Of a DNA stretch of 41,073 nucleotides, positions 1-7,125 are shown in pieces. The DNA lies in contig DAOSPF010000028.1 in the NCBI GenBank assembly GCA_035374585.1, forward strand, positions 1 to 41,073, read 5' to 3'. A program made the translations under genes and the position numbers. Below the pieces are notes generated by a model that was given only the letters and a program-made list of their open reading frames with translations, was not told the origin of the DNA and made no database searches. The DNA comes from JAKPQD01 sp029572965 (GTDB taxonomy: Bacteria; Bacteroidota; Bacteroidia; Bacteroidales; DTGW01). Numbering within the stretch: position 1 is the first letter of the stretch; each line of letters begins with the position of its first letter.

Positions 1-27
1 AGCCAAATTTGTTTAATTTTTAATAAC

Positions 28-46
28 GTCCCGATTTTAATGGGAC
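28..46. repeat. Short palindrome inside the phosphatase remnant
   Basis: GTCCC and GGGAC flank a 9-nt spacer, and the core reads TCCCGATT...AATGGGA. It resembles the TCCCG palindromes near 18142 and 30087. The in-frame stop that truncates the phosphatase frame lies inside it. Confidence 0.4.
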
Positions 47-364
47 ACTAGTGACGAAATCTATGAAATCAGGGGGAACAAAATGCCCATAGGCGTTTAC
101 ATCAATGACAACAAACCTTTTACGTCAAAAAAAATTGAGTTGCAGCCCGCTGACAGGTTTTACATCACCACCGATGGCTATGCCGACCAGTTTGGCGGCG
201 AAAAAGATTCAAAATTTATGATGAAAAGGTTAAAAAAGCTATTGCTTGACAATCACAAACTGCCATTTAACAAGCAATGTGAAATTCTTGAACATACTTC
301 AAATAATTGGCGGGGCGAATGCTACCAGGTGGACGATATGTGTGTGTTGGGGTTTGAATTTTAA
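41..364 (+). pseudogene. SpoIIE/PP2C-type serine phosphatase, C-terminal fragment
   Basis: The reading frame encodes only the last third of a SpoIIE/RsbU-type phosphatase. It contains the KMPIGVY stretch, the metal-site motif TTDGYADQFGG and the terminal QVDDMCVLGFEF, where DD is the second metal-binding pair. The family-like sequence continues upstream of the first ATG (position 83) to about codon EIYEIRGNK, but a TAA at 38-40 closes the frame. That TAA lies inside a small palindrome (28-46). The N-terminal sensor and most of the phosphatase fold are missing from this frame, so the piece is read as a truncated or frameshifted remnant. The window edge hides what lies further upstream. A short protein starting at ATG 83 could still be made, but it would lack most of the active site. 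Confidence 0.6.
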
Positions 365-388
365 AAAGGCACAGCCTCTGCCTTTTTT
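363..388. terminator. Bidirectional intrinsic terminator
   Basis: A perfect 9-bp stem AAAAAGGCA/TGCCTTTTT encloses a 7-nt loop. It is followed by a T-run on the plus strand and by TTTTTAAAA on the minus strand. It sits between the convergent ends of the phosphatase remnant and purE and can serve both. An overlapping competing hairpin (TCTGCC, six T, GGCAGA, 377-394) shares the right arm. Confidence 0.75.
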
Positions 389-430
389 GGCAGAAACCGT
401 GCCCAACTTTTTAGCACAAAAGCTTACAGC

Positions 431-907
431 TCAGCCTTTACTAACTAATTGGCGATCTGCTTCTTCCAGCTCTTTTCTTTTCTTTTCCTGAAAATCAACT
501 ACCTTCTTTTGAATAGCAGGATTTGACAACCCAAATATTTTAGCAGCAGCCAAAGCAGCATTTTCAGGACTAAGTATCGTCATAGGCGCTACACCCGAAG
601 GCATACGGATACTTGAAAACACATCGGCCCCACCAAACTTGTCACTATAAGGCGGACAAGCTATAACCGGGCAACATGTCTGGGCATCGGCAAAACCACT
701 CAGGGCGTTGCTCATCCCAGCAATGGTGATAAATACTACATTTTCCTTTTCATATTCTTTAATGAGGTCATAGCATTTCAACGGCACCTTGTGAGCCGAA
801 GCAATACGGCAAACACTGGCAACATCAAAACTATCAAGCACCTTTACAATCTGGTTTGCCCAGTCGAGGTCTGCCTTGGACCCCATGATAATAACAACTT
901 TACTCAT
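431..907 (-). CDS. purE: Class II 5-aminoimidazole ribonucleotide carboxylase (PurE)
   Basis: This 158-residue protein carboxylates aminoimidazole ribonucleotide in de novo purine synthesis. It starts with MSKVVIIMGSKADL, the family's phosphate-binding loop. The signatures are those of the class II (animal/treponeme-like) enzymes, which use CO2 directly: SAHK rather than SAHRTP, AGMSNAL in place of the class I GAAHLPG loop, and SSIRMPSGV near the C-terminus. The frame is open further upstream, but the extension is inside the preceding gene and is unlike PurE, so ATG 907 is chosen. That ATG overlaps the last codons and stop of the upstream kinase-like gene by 8 bp (ATGAGTAA), implying translational coupling. 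The bidirectional terminator at 363-388 ends the unit. The class assignment is inferred from motifs. Confidence 0.9.
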   Translation of the reverse strand: MSKVVIIMGSKADLDWANQIVKVLDSFDVASVCRIASAHKVPLKCYDLIKEYEKENVVFITIAGMSNALSGFADAQTCCPVIACPPYSDKFGGADVFSSIRMPSGVAPMTILSPENAALAAAKIFGLSNPAIQKKVVDFQEKKRKELEEADRQLVSKG

Positions 908-2822
908 TTTCACTGTTTTTAAAGAATGAATATTGATAGTCCATTGGAATAATAGACAGGTATTCTTCAACGCTTGCACCAGCCAGGCAAGCTTCAATTA
1001 TCTTTCGGCCGGTATTGGACAATTCCGGGGTCAAGTATTGTTGCAACTCCTTTCGGAAAAAGTCATACAAGATTTCGGCCCCGGCATCGTACCCCGAAGT
1101 TTCAACCTCAACCTGCTTGTGTACCTGTAAGAACCTTGAAGGAATCTTGGCTCCTTCAATAGTCAGGTAATTCAGTTCAAAGCCTAACAATGGACAGCGA
1201 GCATACTGGTATTGGTCACTTCTTAACTTAGCATTACCACGTCGGGTAAGGTATTCGCGCATAAGCAGCTGAGGCTTGAAACCCACCTTCCAGGCTCCGA
1301 TATGTTGGTTAGGGACAAGGGTATAACGCATACGTGGAGTATTGATAATCTGTTCGAGCAGCAAATTGGCATGAGTTATCATTTTTCCTGTTGCAAAAGG
1401 CCAATACGAGCCAACACCTTCACTACCCATACCTGAAGCATCTACGATACTTGGATTGGCATGTCCCCTTGGGGCTACTAACCTCCACAACCAAGCCAAA
1501 GCAGGGGGCAATATATGAAACAACCCAATAATACCATAAGTAGGGTTTTCTTTGGTACAGGGCGGGGTACGCACCCCAAAACTTCTCACATCAACAGTTA
1601 CAGGCTTACCCACAACATTGGGAACAATGTTCCTGGGAACAATAACCCTTGGGTTAGGACATTTTTTACCAGGGCTGTCTTCTGTATGGTCCCAAATAAG
1701 CGCAGTACATTCGGGATTCGACTTAATATTGAGGAACAACAATGGTTCTTTAGGCTTGATAGTTAGTTTTTCAAGAAAAGGGTCATCTCCATAATCATTG
1801 ATACTGTCCACCCTTATAAACCAAGCATTCTCGGCATCGAGCACTGTTAGTTTACCATTATTCTTTTGTATTGAAGGGTGACAAAGTGCCATATCATCCG
1901 TAACCGGGTTGAACGAGCAGAATAACGGAAAGTTAATCAGCCTCTTTTCGCCAGTGACGGTATTTTCACCAATCAACACCTGACCATTCTCTTCCCTGAC
2001 AATATTTTGGAGCATTTCACTTTTGCCCCCACCGCTGGCACCCTCATGCATAAACGTGGTAATATTGTCATAAGGACTAACCACCTGCACCGTAGAACAG
2101 TGAGCTGTTACCCAGCCTTCTCTTTCGCCTTTTGTCAGCAAGGCTCCGTACAAACCCTTCTTGGCACTGGGCCCGGGGTAGAGGTTGTAAGAAAATATTT
2201 CGTGCAACCCTTCCGACCTCTTGTGTACAACAATTTGCTTACCGGCAAAATGGGTATGTCTAAAAGTTGGAGCAATATAAATGGCTGATTCTATTGCAAA
2301 TTCTTCCGGAAGATCATTCACAGGGATAATGCTTTGAAGCATAGCAAGGCCCATGGCAAAAAAACCGGCATTAGCTGGAGCTATGGCAATACCACCCGAA
2401 CCTATTTTTTCGCGACCAGCAAAATAAAAAAACACTGCCAAATCTTGCTTTTGAAGCCATTCTATAGTCTCTTTCCGCAAAACATCAAAACTATAACCAA
2501 AGCGGTCAGCGAAACGCTCTTTATCACTGGGATAATCATCAGCAATAACCATTGTATCAGGGTCACGGCGACGCATGTACGCCTCGGTATAATTGACCGA
2601 TATCCCGTTGGTTACCCTGTGAACAATCGCCTCCGTCATCTCTCCTTTCCCTTCTATCTGGTACTTGACTTCGTAACTGGCCTGGTCGCCCCCAACAGCA
2701 GCAGAAGCCAACTCTTTAACTGTATCAAAGGTTTTATAAGATTTGCAACCACTCAGCATAATAAGTGCATCGTCAGGTAAGCTAATCCTTTTCTTTTCCA
2801 GTTTTTTAAACAAATCTTCCAT
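900..2822 (-). CDS. PEPCK/HPr-kinase-like P-loop protein (DUF4914-like)
   Basis: This 640-residue cytoplasmic protein has no signal peptide or membrane segments. I recognise it as the large conserved Bacteroidota/clostridial family I recall as DUF4914; its biochemical role is not known to me. Near residue 262 it has HEGASGGGKSEM. This glycine-rich P-loop is closer to the GxSGxGKSE loop of HPr kinase/phosphorylase than to a standard Walker A, and it places the protein in the PEPCK/HPrK fold group. Other conserved-looking segments are AGREKIGSGG, FNPVTDDMA and DASGMGSEGVGSYWPFATG. ATG 2822 (MEDLFKKL) is preferred over the start 18 bp upstream. It is followed by purE with an 8-bp overlap and preceded by a promoter carrying a copy of the XRE regulator's palindrome. 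A nucleotide-dependent kinase or carboxykinase-like activity is inference. Confidence 0.75.
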   Translation of the reverse strand: MEDLFKKLEKKRISLPDDALIMLSGCKSYKTFDTVKELASAAVGGDQASYEVKYQIEGKGEMTEAIVHRVTNGISVNYTEAYMRRRDPDTMVIADDYPSDKERFADRFGYSFDVLRKETIEWLQKQDLAVFFYFAGREKIGSGGIAIAPANAGFFAMGLAMLQSIIPVNDLPEEFAIESAIYIAPTFRHTHFAGKQIVVHKRSEGLHEIFSYNLYPGPSAKKGLYGALLTKGEREGWVTAHCSTVQVVSPYDNITTFMHEGASGGGKSEMLQNIVREENGQVLIGENTVTGEKRLINFPLFCSFNPVTDDMALCHPSIQKNNGKLTVLDAENAWFIRVDSINDYGDDPFLEKLTIKPKEPLLFLNIKSNPECTALIWDHTEDSPGKKCPNPRVIVPRNIVPNVVGKPVTVDVRSFGVRTPPCTKENPTYGIIGLFHILPPALAWLWRLVAPRGHANPSIVDASGMGSEGVGSYWPFATGKMITHANLLLEQIINTPRMRYTLVPNQHIGAWKVGFKPQLLMREYLTRRGNAKLRSDQYQYARCPLLGFELNYLTIEGAKIPSRFLQVHKQVEVETSGYDAGAEILYDFFRKELQQYLTPELSNTGRKIIEACLAGASVEEYLSIIPMDYQYSFFKNSENE

Positions 2823-2865
2823 AATATTTGAATTTAGCAACGATTATTAACAATTGTAAGTTTTT

Positions 2866-2912
2866 CAAAGATATATATTTTTACTTAACAAATGAAGTAA
2901 TACTTAATTTAT
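2866..2912 (-). promoter_or_regulatory. Promoter and operator of the kinase-like gene
   Basis: A minus-strand TATCTTTG (2866-2873) matches the Bacteroidota -7 element TAnnTTTG. The 25-bp stretch 2888-2912 is an imperfect palindrome centred on A2900. It shares an 18-base run (2895-2912) with the perfect palindrome upstream of the adjacent XRE regulator; its left half differs at two positions. It begins 14 nt upstream of the -7 box, compared with 12 nt at the regulator's own promoter. The site is therefore a good candidate operator for that regulator. Confidence 0.65.
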
Positions 2913-2926
2913 TTGACAAAAAATTT

Positions 2927-3478
2927 TTAAAAATTTGGAGGCGATTGGACCCACAGTAATTCACTAAGCCCATCATTACTATTAATAGCATTAAAAGATA
3001 TTTTTGCATTAAAATAAATATTATCGCCCTGTTTGAGGTTATAGCTTTTATCTGCCAGGTCAAACCTGATTTCACCCGAAAGGACATGACAAAAAACCTG
3101 TCCATGCTTAGTTTTAAACAAGCCATCAATGCCAGAAGCTTTGGCAAACCGCACAAGATAAGTATCCATAAGCTTGTTGGGATCATGGTTTGATAACAAA
3201 AAAACGATAGTGCCAGTGTTATTCTGGTCAACAAACTTAATTTCACTTTTTGAAACCACAGGATGATTGGCCATTGAATCATTCTCGCCGACCAAATCGC
3301 CAATAGTAGTATGCAACGCATCGGCAATGGCTTTCAGCGTCATAATAGACGGAAACGACTTTGATTTCTCAATTTGCGAAAGAGCACTGGGACTAATATC
3401 AACTTTTTCGGCCAGTTCGTTAAGGTGCAGCTTCAAAAGCTCCCTTTTTTTCTTTATTCTTTCTCCTATTAAGTTCAT
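2927..3478 (-). CDS. XRE-family transcriptional regulator with C-terminal cupin domain
   Basis: This 183-residue protein has an N-terminal helix-turn-helix of the Cro/C1 type (residues about 5-60, with LNELAEKVDISPSALSQIEKSKSFPSI). A small beta-barrel cupin domain follows (about 75-180, with GQVFCHVLSGEIRFDL and YNLKQGDNIYFNA), the usual effector-sensing half of such regulators. ATG 3478 is chosen because the TTG two codons earlier adds nothing family-like. Its promoter has TATATTTG at 3496-3503 and a perfect 25-bp palindrome at 3516-3540. A near copy of the palindrome precedes the downstream kinase-like/purE pair, so it probably controls itself and that pair. The effector is unknown; classical cupin metal ligands are not obvious, apart from possible His and Cys residues. 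Confidence 0.88.
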   Translation of the reverse strand: MNLIGERIKKKRELLKLHLNELAEKVDISPSALSQIEKSKSFPSIMTLKAIADALHTTIGDLVGENDSMANHPVVSKSEIKFVDQNNTGTIVFLLSNHDPNKLMDTYLVRFAKASGIDGLFKTKHGQVFCHVLSGEIRFDLADKSYNLKQGDNIYFNAKISFNAINSNDGLSELLWVQSPPNF

Positions 3479-3495
3479 ACACAATAAGTTTTTGG

Positions 3496-3540
3496 CAAAT
3501 ATACAAAATAATTTTATAAATTAAGTAATACTTAATTTAT
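3496..3540 (-). promoter_or_regulatory. Promoter and 25-bp palindromic operator of the XRE-cupin gene
   Basis: Half-site ATAAATTAAGTA is repeated in exact inverse orientation around a central A at 3528 (3516-3540). The -7 element TATATTTG lies 12 nt downstream on the minus strand (3496-3503), so the palindrome covers the -33 region. The leader would be only about 10 nt. This arrangement is typical of autorepression, which is inferred here. Confidence 0.7.
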
Positions 3541-3860
3541 AAACAATACCCATTACAGCTTTACGTTTATATCAAAATCAATATCCCCAAAAGCCGAGTC
3601 GGTATGTATCCCTTTATCTTCTTACAACGAATATATGTTATTGGGACAAAAAGCACATCAAACAAAGTAATTTGGTCAAAGCAAAAAAGTTTTTATCAAA
3701 AAAAATTAAGTTTTTTACATTTATAAACAACATTTCTGCAACAAAAGTGCTTATTTATTTAAAAATATAGCAACCATTATTATTCCAATCAAAGAAAAAG
3801 TGCTAAAAATTATTATTATCTACACTTTACAAAAAATTAACCAGTCAGTTAAGAAAAATA
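3541..3860. other. Intergenic region between divergent XRE and zinc-ribbon genes
   Basis: Very AT-rich with no supported gene. The only protein-like piece is a 22-codon minus-strand stretch at 3553-3621 ending in DIDFDINVKL and a stop, bounded upstream by another stop. It may be the tail of a lost gene. Confidence 0.5.
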
Positions 3861-3894
3861 TTTTTGCTATCACTAAATTTATTTAGTATTTTTG
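3861..3894 (+). promoter_or_regulatory. Bacteroidota-type promoter of the zinc-ribbon gene
   Basis: TTTTTG (3861-3866, -33) and TATTTTTG (3887-3894, -7) are separated by 20 bp, matching TTTG-N19..21-TAnnTTTG. The start codon follows at 3928. Confidence 0.7.
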
Positions 3895-3927
3895 TGCAAT
3901 ATAAGTTAAAATACAACAGTATAAAAT

Positions 3928-4380
3928 ATGAAAATTGTCGATAATTTAAATTTAGACCAGGCAACTAAAGAAAAGCTTTTCCAGAGCGAGGAGGCTTGCT
4001 TTGCCATGTTAGCCGGGATGAAATGGACCGAAGGTTACATCTGCAAGAAATGCGGCCACGACAATTTTTGTGATGGCAAAACGCCTCATTCAAGGCGTTG
4101 TACACGCTGTAAAAACGAAGAGTCTGCTACTGCTCACACGTTATTTCATAATATAAAATTTCCCATCACCAAGGCATTTTATATTCTTTTTGAAGTAGCC
4201 AACAACCACAAATACTCGATATTTGACATTGCTACCCAAATAAACGTCAGACAACTTGTTTGCTGGAACTTTAAAAATAAGATTGAAGAAAAATACAACA
4301 GGCTTGTGCGGTTCAACAATATTGAAGCAGTAACATTTAACGATTTGATTATCAAAGAAGCAAATTCACCTTTTGCTTGA
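3928..4380 (+). CDS. Stand-alone transposase-type zinc-ribbon protein (IS1595-like N-terminal domain)
   Basis: This 150-residue protein has two Cys pairs, CKKCGHDNF and RRCTRCKNEESATAHTLFHNIKFPI. The pattern is that of the zinc-ribbon domain at the N-terminus of IS1595-family transposases, where the second Cys pair is followed by a TLFH-IKFP segment. A helical region follows (about 85-130), and then the protein ends. The DDE catalytic domain is absent and no inverted repeats or target duplication were seen around it. It has its own canonical promoter and an intact frame, so it looks like a maintained single-domain gene rather than decay. A DNA-binding or regulatory role is inference. It is one of only two plus-strand coding segments in the window and converges on parC. 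Confidence 0.75.
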   Translation: MKIVDNLNLDQATKEKLFQSEEACFAMLAGMKWTEGYICKKCGHDNFCDGKTPHSRRCTRCKNEESATAHTLFHNIKFPITKAFYILFEVANNHKYSIFDIATQINVRQLVCWNFKNKIEEKYNRLVRFNNIEAVTFNDLIIKEANSPFA

Positions 4381-4410
4381 GCCATCCCTCATTAAAAAAG
4401 GGATGGCTCA
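4378..4410. terminator. Hairpin spanning the convergent 3' ends of the zinc-ribbon gene and parC
   Basis: A perfect 12-bp stem, TGAGCCATCCCT/AGGGATGGCTCA, encloses a 9-nt loop. The left arm includes the TGA stop of the zinc-ribbon gene; the right arm encodes the last residues (EPSL) of ParC. The A-rich loop side gives a T-run after the right arm's minus-strand reading, but there is no plus-strand T-tract. Bidirectional termination is likely, not certain. Confidence 0.55.
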
Positions 4411-7064
4411 ATAGGTTTCCCGCTGCTTGTATTTTTAAAAATGTCTTCTTCTTTAATATCTGCAATTCCGCTTTGTAATTCTTGCGATTCATCGGGTTTT
4501 ACAGGTATTTCTTTCTGCAGAGGTTCAATTTCGGCGACAGTTTTTACTTCAAAAGTTGTAAGCCTTCGTCCTTTGGCCCTAAAGCTTTTTACTCCTATAA
4601 ACTGTTCCACATCGATAATTTCGGCAGGACGATTTTTGTGTTTGCCCCCAAAATCAATCTTAAACTGAGGAAAAAACTCTGTACTCAGCAATATCAGTTT
4701 TGATTTTGGATTATCATCGATAAAATTCTGAGGTCTTTCAGACATTTCAAAGGTGCATCGTTTTACATAATAAAATTGTTGCTCTGCATCAAAATATACT
4801 ATTGAAAAAACCTTATCTGGTGTATATTTTTCGATAAAAACAATATCATCGTCAAAATGGTTGGTCAACTCATACGAGGTGGTATAAAACTCGCCTTTTT
4901 GGTTTAGGACCAAAATCTTGTCATTTCCGATAAATTGGCCCAAATAAGTGCCACGTTCATCGGTATTGAGCCTGAAAGTATCATTATCAAACCAGATGGC
5001 AGTTCCTCCTATTGTAGAAATACCTTTTTCTTTCAGTTCAATTTTATGGATAGCATGTTTGGTAAGGATATTACCAATAGCTCCACGTCCTTTAACAGCT
5101 AATTCGGCAAAATTAAAAATCAAATCGAGCACCTTAAGGCGCGGACGGGGCTTTAGCTTCACCTTAACAGTTTCAGCCTCACCATTAGGGTTTACCGTGA
5201 GGTATAATATTTTTGAATAAGGTGTCCCCTGGGTCAGGTTATATTCTTTGTCGCGGGTGAGACCATTGATAGCACAGCGTTTTACATACGAAAAACCCGA
5301 TTCGCCATCAAAATATATGATGTTAAAAATGGTGCGGGTATCATTTTTTTTAAATACCGAAACGTGCAAAATATCTTTACCCACAAAAGTTTTTTCAGCC
5401 ACTTTAGTAGTCAGGTAAGTTCCATCACGGCGAATAACCAGTATATCGTCAATATCAGAACAATCGCAAACGAACTCGTCTTTTTTGAGGTTTGTACCAA
5501 TGAAACCGTCTGCCCTGTTGATGTAAAGTTTTTCATTATTGGCAATAACAGCAGTAGCTTCAATACTTTCAAAGCTACGCAACTCGGTAAGCCTTTGTTT
5601 GTCGGCTCCGTACTTTTTTTTAAGGTTCTTAAACCAATTAATGGTATATGTTACAATATTATCAAGATCATACTGCACCTGTTCCATTTCTTTTTCAAGG
5701 CCTTTAATCAGCTCATCGGCCTTCTTTATGTCGAAACGCGAAATGCGCCTTACAGGTTTCTCGGTCAATTTAAGCAAGTCTTCACGGGTAATCTCACGTT
5801 TAAAGCGGGGCCTGAAAGGGTTAAAGGCCTTATCTATTGCATCTATAGTAAGTTCCCATGATTCGGTTTCTTTTTCGAGCTCTCGATAGATCTTTTCTTC
5901 AAAGAAAATCTTTTCGAGTGAAGAAAGATGCCAATCTTCGAGCAATTCGGCCATTCGGATATTGAGTTCCTGACGAAGAAGCTCTAAAGTCCGGTATGTA
6001 TTGGCCCTTAATATTTCACTTACGCCAATAAAGCGGGGTTTATCATTATCAATGACGCAAGAGTTTGGCGAAATAGAGATTTCACAATCGGTAAATGCAT
6101 ATAATGCATCAATGGTAACATCTGGCGAAACTCCAGGCTGTAAATGAACAATAATCTCAACTTTTTCAGCGGTATTATCATCAATCTTACGTATTTTTAT
6201 CTTTCCTTTATCATTTGCCTTGAGGATGCTATCAATAAGGGTTGAGGTGGTTTTCCCGAAAGGGATGTCATTAATGACAAGGGTTTTCTTGTCGAGCTTA
6301 TTGATTTTTGCCCTAACTTTAACAACTCCACCACGAAGGCCGTCATTATACTTTGAAATATCAGCCAATCCTCCTGTGGGGAAGTCCGGGTACAAGGTAA
6401 ATGGTTCATTTTTCAATACAGCAATAGAAGCGTCAAGCAATTCATTGAAGTTGTGAGGAAGGATTTTTGAAGCCAGGCCTACGGCAATACCTTCAACACC
6501 CTGAGCCAGTAATAAAGGGAATTTTACTGGCAAAGTGACAGGTTCTTTATTTCGGCCATCGTACGAAAGCTTCCATTCTGTTGTTTTAGGGTTAAAAATA
6601 ACTTCCATGGCAAACTTTGAGAGCCGAGCCTCAATGTAACGCGGAGCTGCAGCCGAGTCGCCGGTAAAAATATTCCCCCAGTTTCCCTGACATTCGACAG
6701 CCAGTTCTTTCTGGCCCAGCTGAACAAGGGCTTCGCCAATAGATGCGTCACCGTGTGGGTGAAACTGCATAGTATGGCCAATAATATTAGCTACTTTGTT
6801 GAAACGTCCGTCATCTAAACGGCGCATAGAGTGGAATATACGTCGTTGTACCGGTTTTAAACCATCATTAATGTGTGGTACAGCCCTTTCGAGGATTACA
6901 TAAGATGCATAATCTAAAAACCAATCCTTGTACATTCCGCCAAGAACTGTAGTATGAATTACCTTGTCCTGAAAGTGCGAACCAGGGGCAGCCTCAGCAG
7001 AAGTTTCGTCTGGCAGGTTTTCGAGCTCCTCTGGATCCGGTATATTATCTAAATCGTCTGACAT
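4392..7064 (-). CDS. parC: DNA topoisomerase IV subunit A
   Basis: This 890-residue type IIA topoisomerase subunit performs DNA breakage and rejoining for chromosome decatenation. The N-terminal breakage domain has LKPVQRRIFHSM, the HPHGDASIGEALV motif and the catalytic tyrosine Y143 in AAPRYIEARLSKFA. A long coiled-coil tower region (about 370-500) precedes a C-terminal beta-pinwheel of repeated strands. The tail is acidic. It is ParC rather than GyrA because it lies directly downstream of a ParE-type ATPase subunit and because its C-terminal region lacks a clear GyrA box; this is family-based inference. The gap to parE is 61 bp and contains a degenerate heptamer array (7068-7095). Confidence 0.92.
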   Translation of the reverse strand: MSDDLDNIPDPEELENLPDETSAEAAPGSHFQDKVIHTTVLGGMYKDWFLDYASYVILERAVPHINDGLKPVQRRIFHSMRRLDDGRFNKVANIIGHTMQFHPHGDASIGEALVQLGQKELAVECQGNWGNIFTGDSAAAPRYIEARLSKFAMEVIFNPKTTEWKLSYDGRNKEPVTLPVKFPLLLAQGVEGIAVGLASKILPHNFNELLDASIAVLKNEPFTLYPDFPTGGLADISKYNDGLRGGVVKVRAKINKLDKKTLVINDIPFGKTTSTLIDSILKANDKGKIKIRKIDDNTAEKVEIIVHLQPGVSPDVTIDALYAFTDCEISISPNSCVIDNDKPRFIGVSEILRANTYRTLELLRQELNIRMAELLEDWHLSSLEKIFFEEKIYRELEKETESWELTIDAIDKAFNPFRPRFKREITREDLLKLTEKPVRRISRFDIKKADELIKGLEKEMEQVQYDLDNIVTYTINWFKNLKKKYGADKQRLTELRSFESIEATAVIANNEKLYINRADGFIGTNLKKDEFVCDCSDIDDILVIRRDGTYLTTKVAEKTFVGKDILHVSVFKKNDTRTIFNIIYFDGESGFSYVKRCAINGLTRDKEYNLTQGTPYSKILYLTVNPNGEAETVKVKLKPRPRLKVLDLIFNFAELAVKGRGAIGNILTKHAIHKIELKEKGISTIGGTAIWFDNDTFRLNTDERGTYLGQFIGNDKILVLNQKGEFYTTSYELTNHFDDDIVFIEKYTPDKVFSIVYFDAEQQFYYVKRCTFEMSERPQNFIDDNPKSKLILLSTEFFPQFKIDFGGKHKNRPAEIIDVEQFIGVKSFRAKGRRLTTFEVKTVAEIEPLQKEIPVKPDESQELQSGIADIKEEDIFKNTSSGKPIEPSLF

Positions 7065-7067
7065 GGG

Positions 7068-7095
7068 TCAATTACTAATTACGAATGACTAATGA
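7068..7095. repeat. Degenerate heptamer repeat between parE and parC
   Basis: Four consecutive 7-mers (TCAATTA, CTAATTA, CGAATGA, CTAATGA) begin 3 bp before the parC start codon. The unit matches arrays near 22666 and 41021. Confidence 0.55.
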
Positions 7096-7125
7096 ATATT
7101 AAGTGCTTTCTCATTTTCAAATTGG

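Noticed and set aside
3553..3621. 22-codon minus-strand piece ending DIDFDINVKL and a stop
   Set aside because: It looks protein-like but is closed by an upstream stop and has no start codon; at most the tail of a lost gene.
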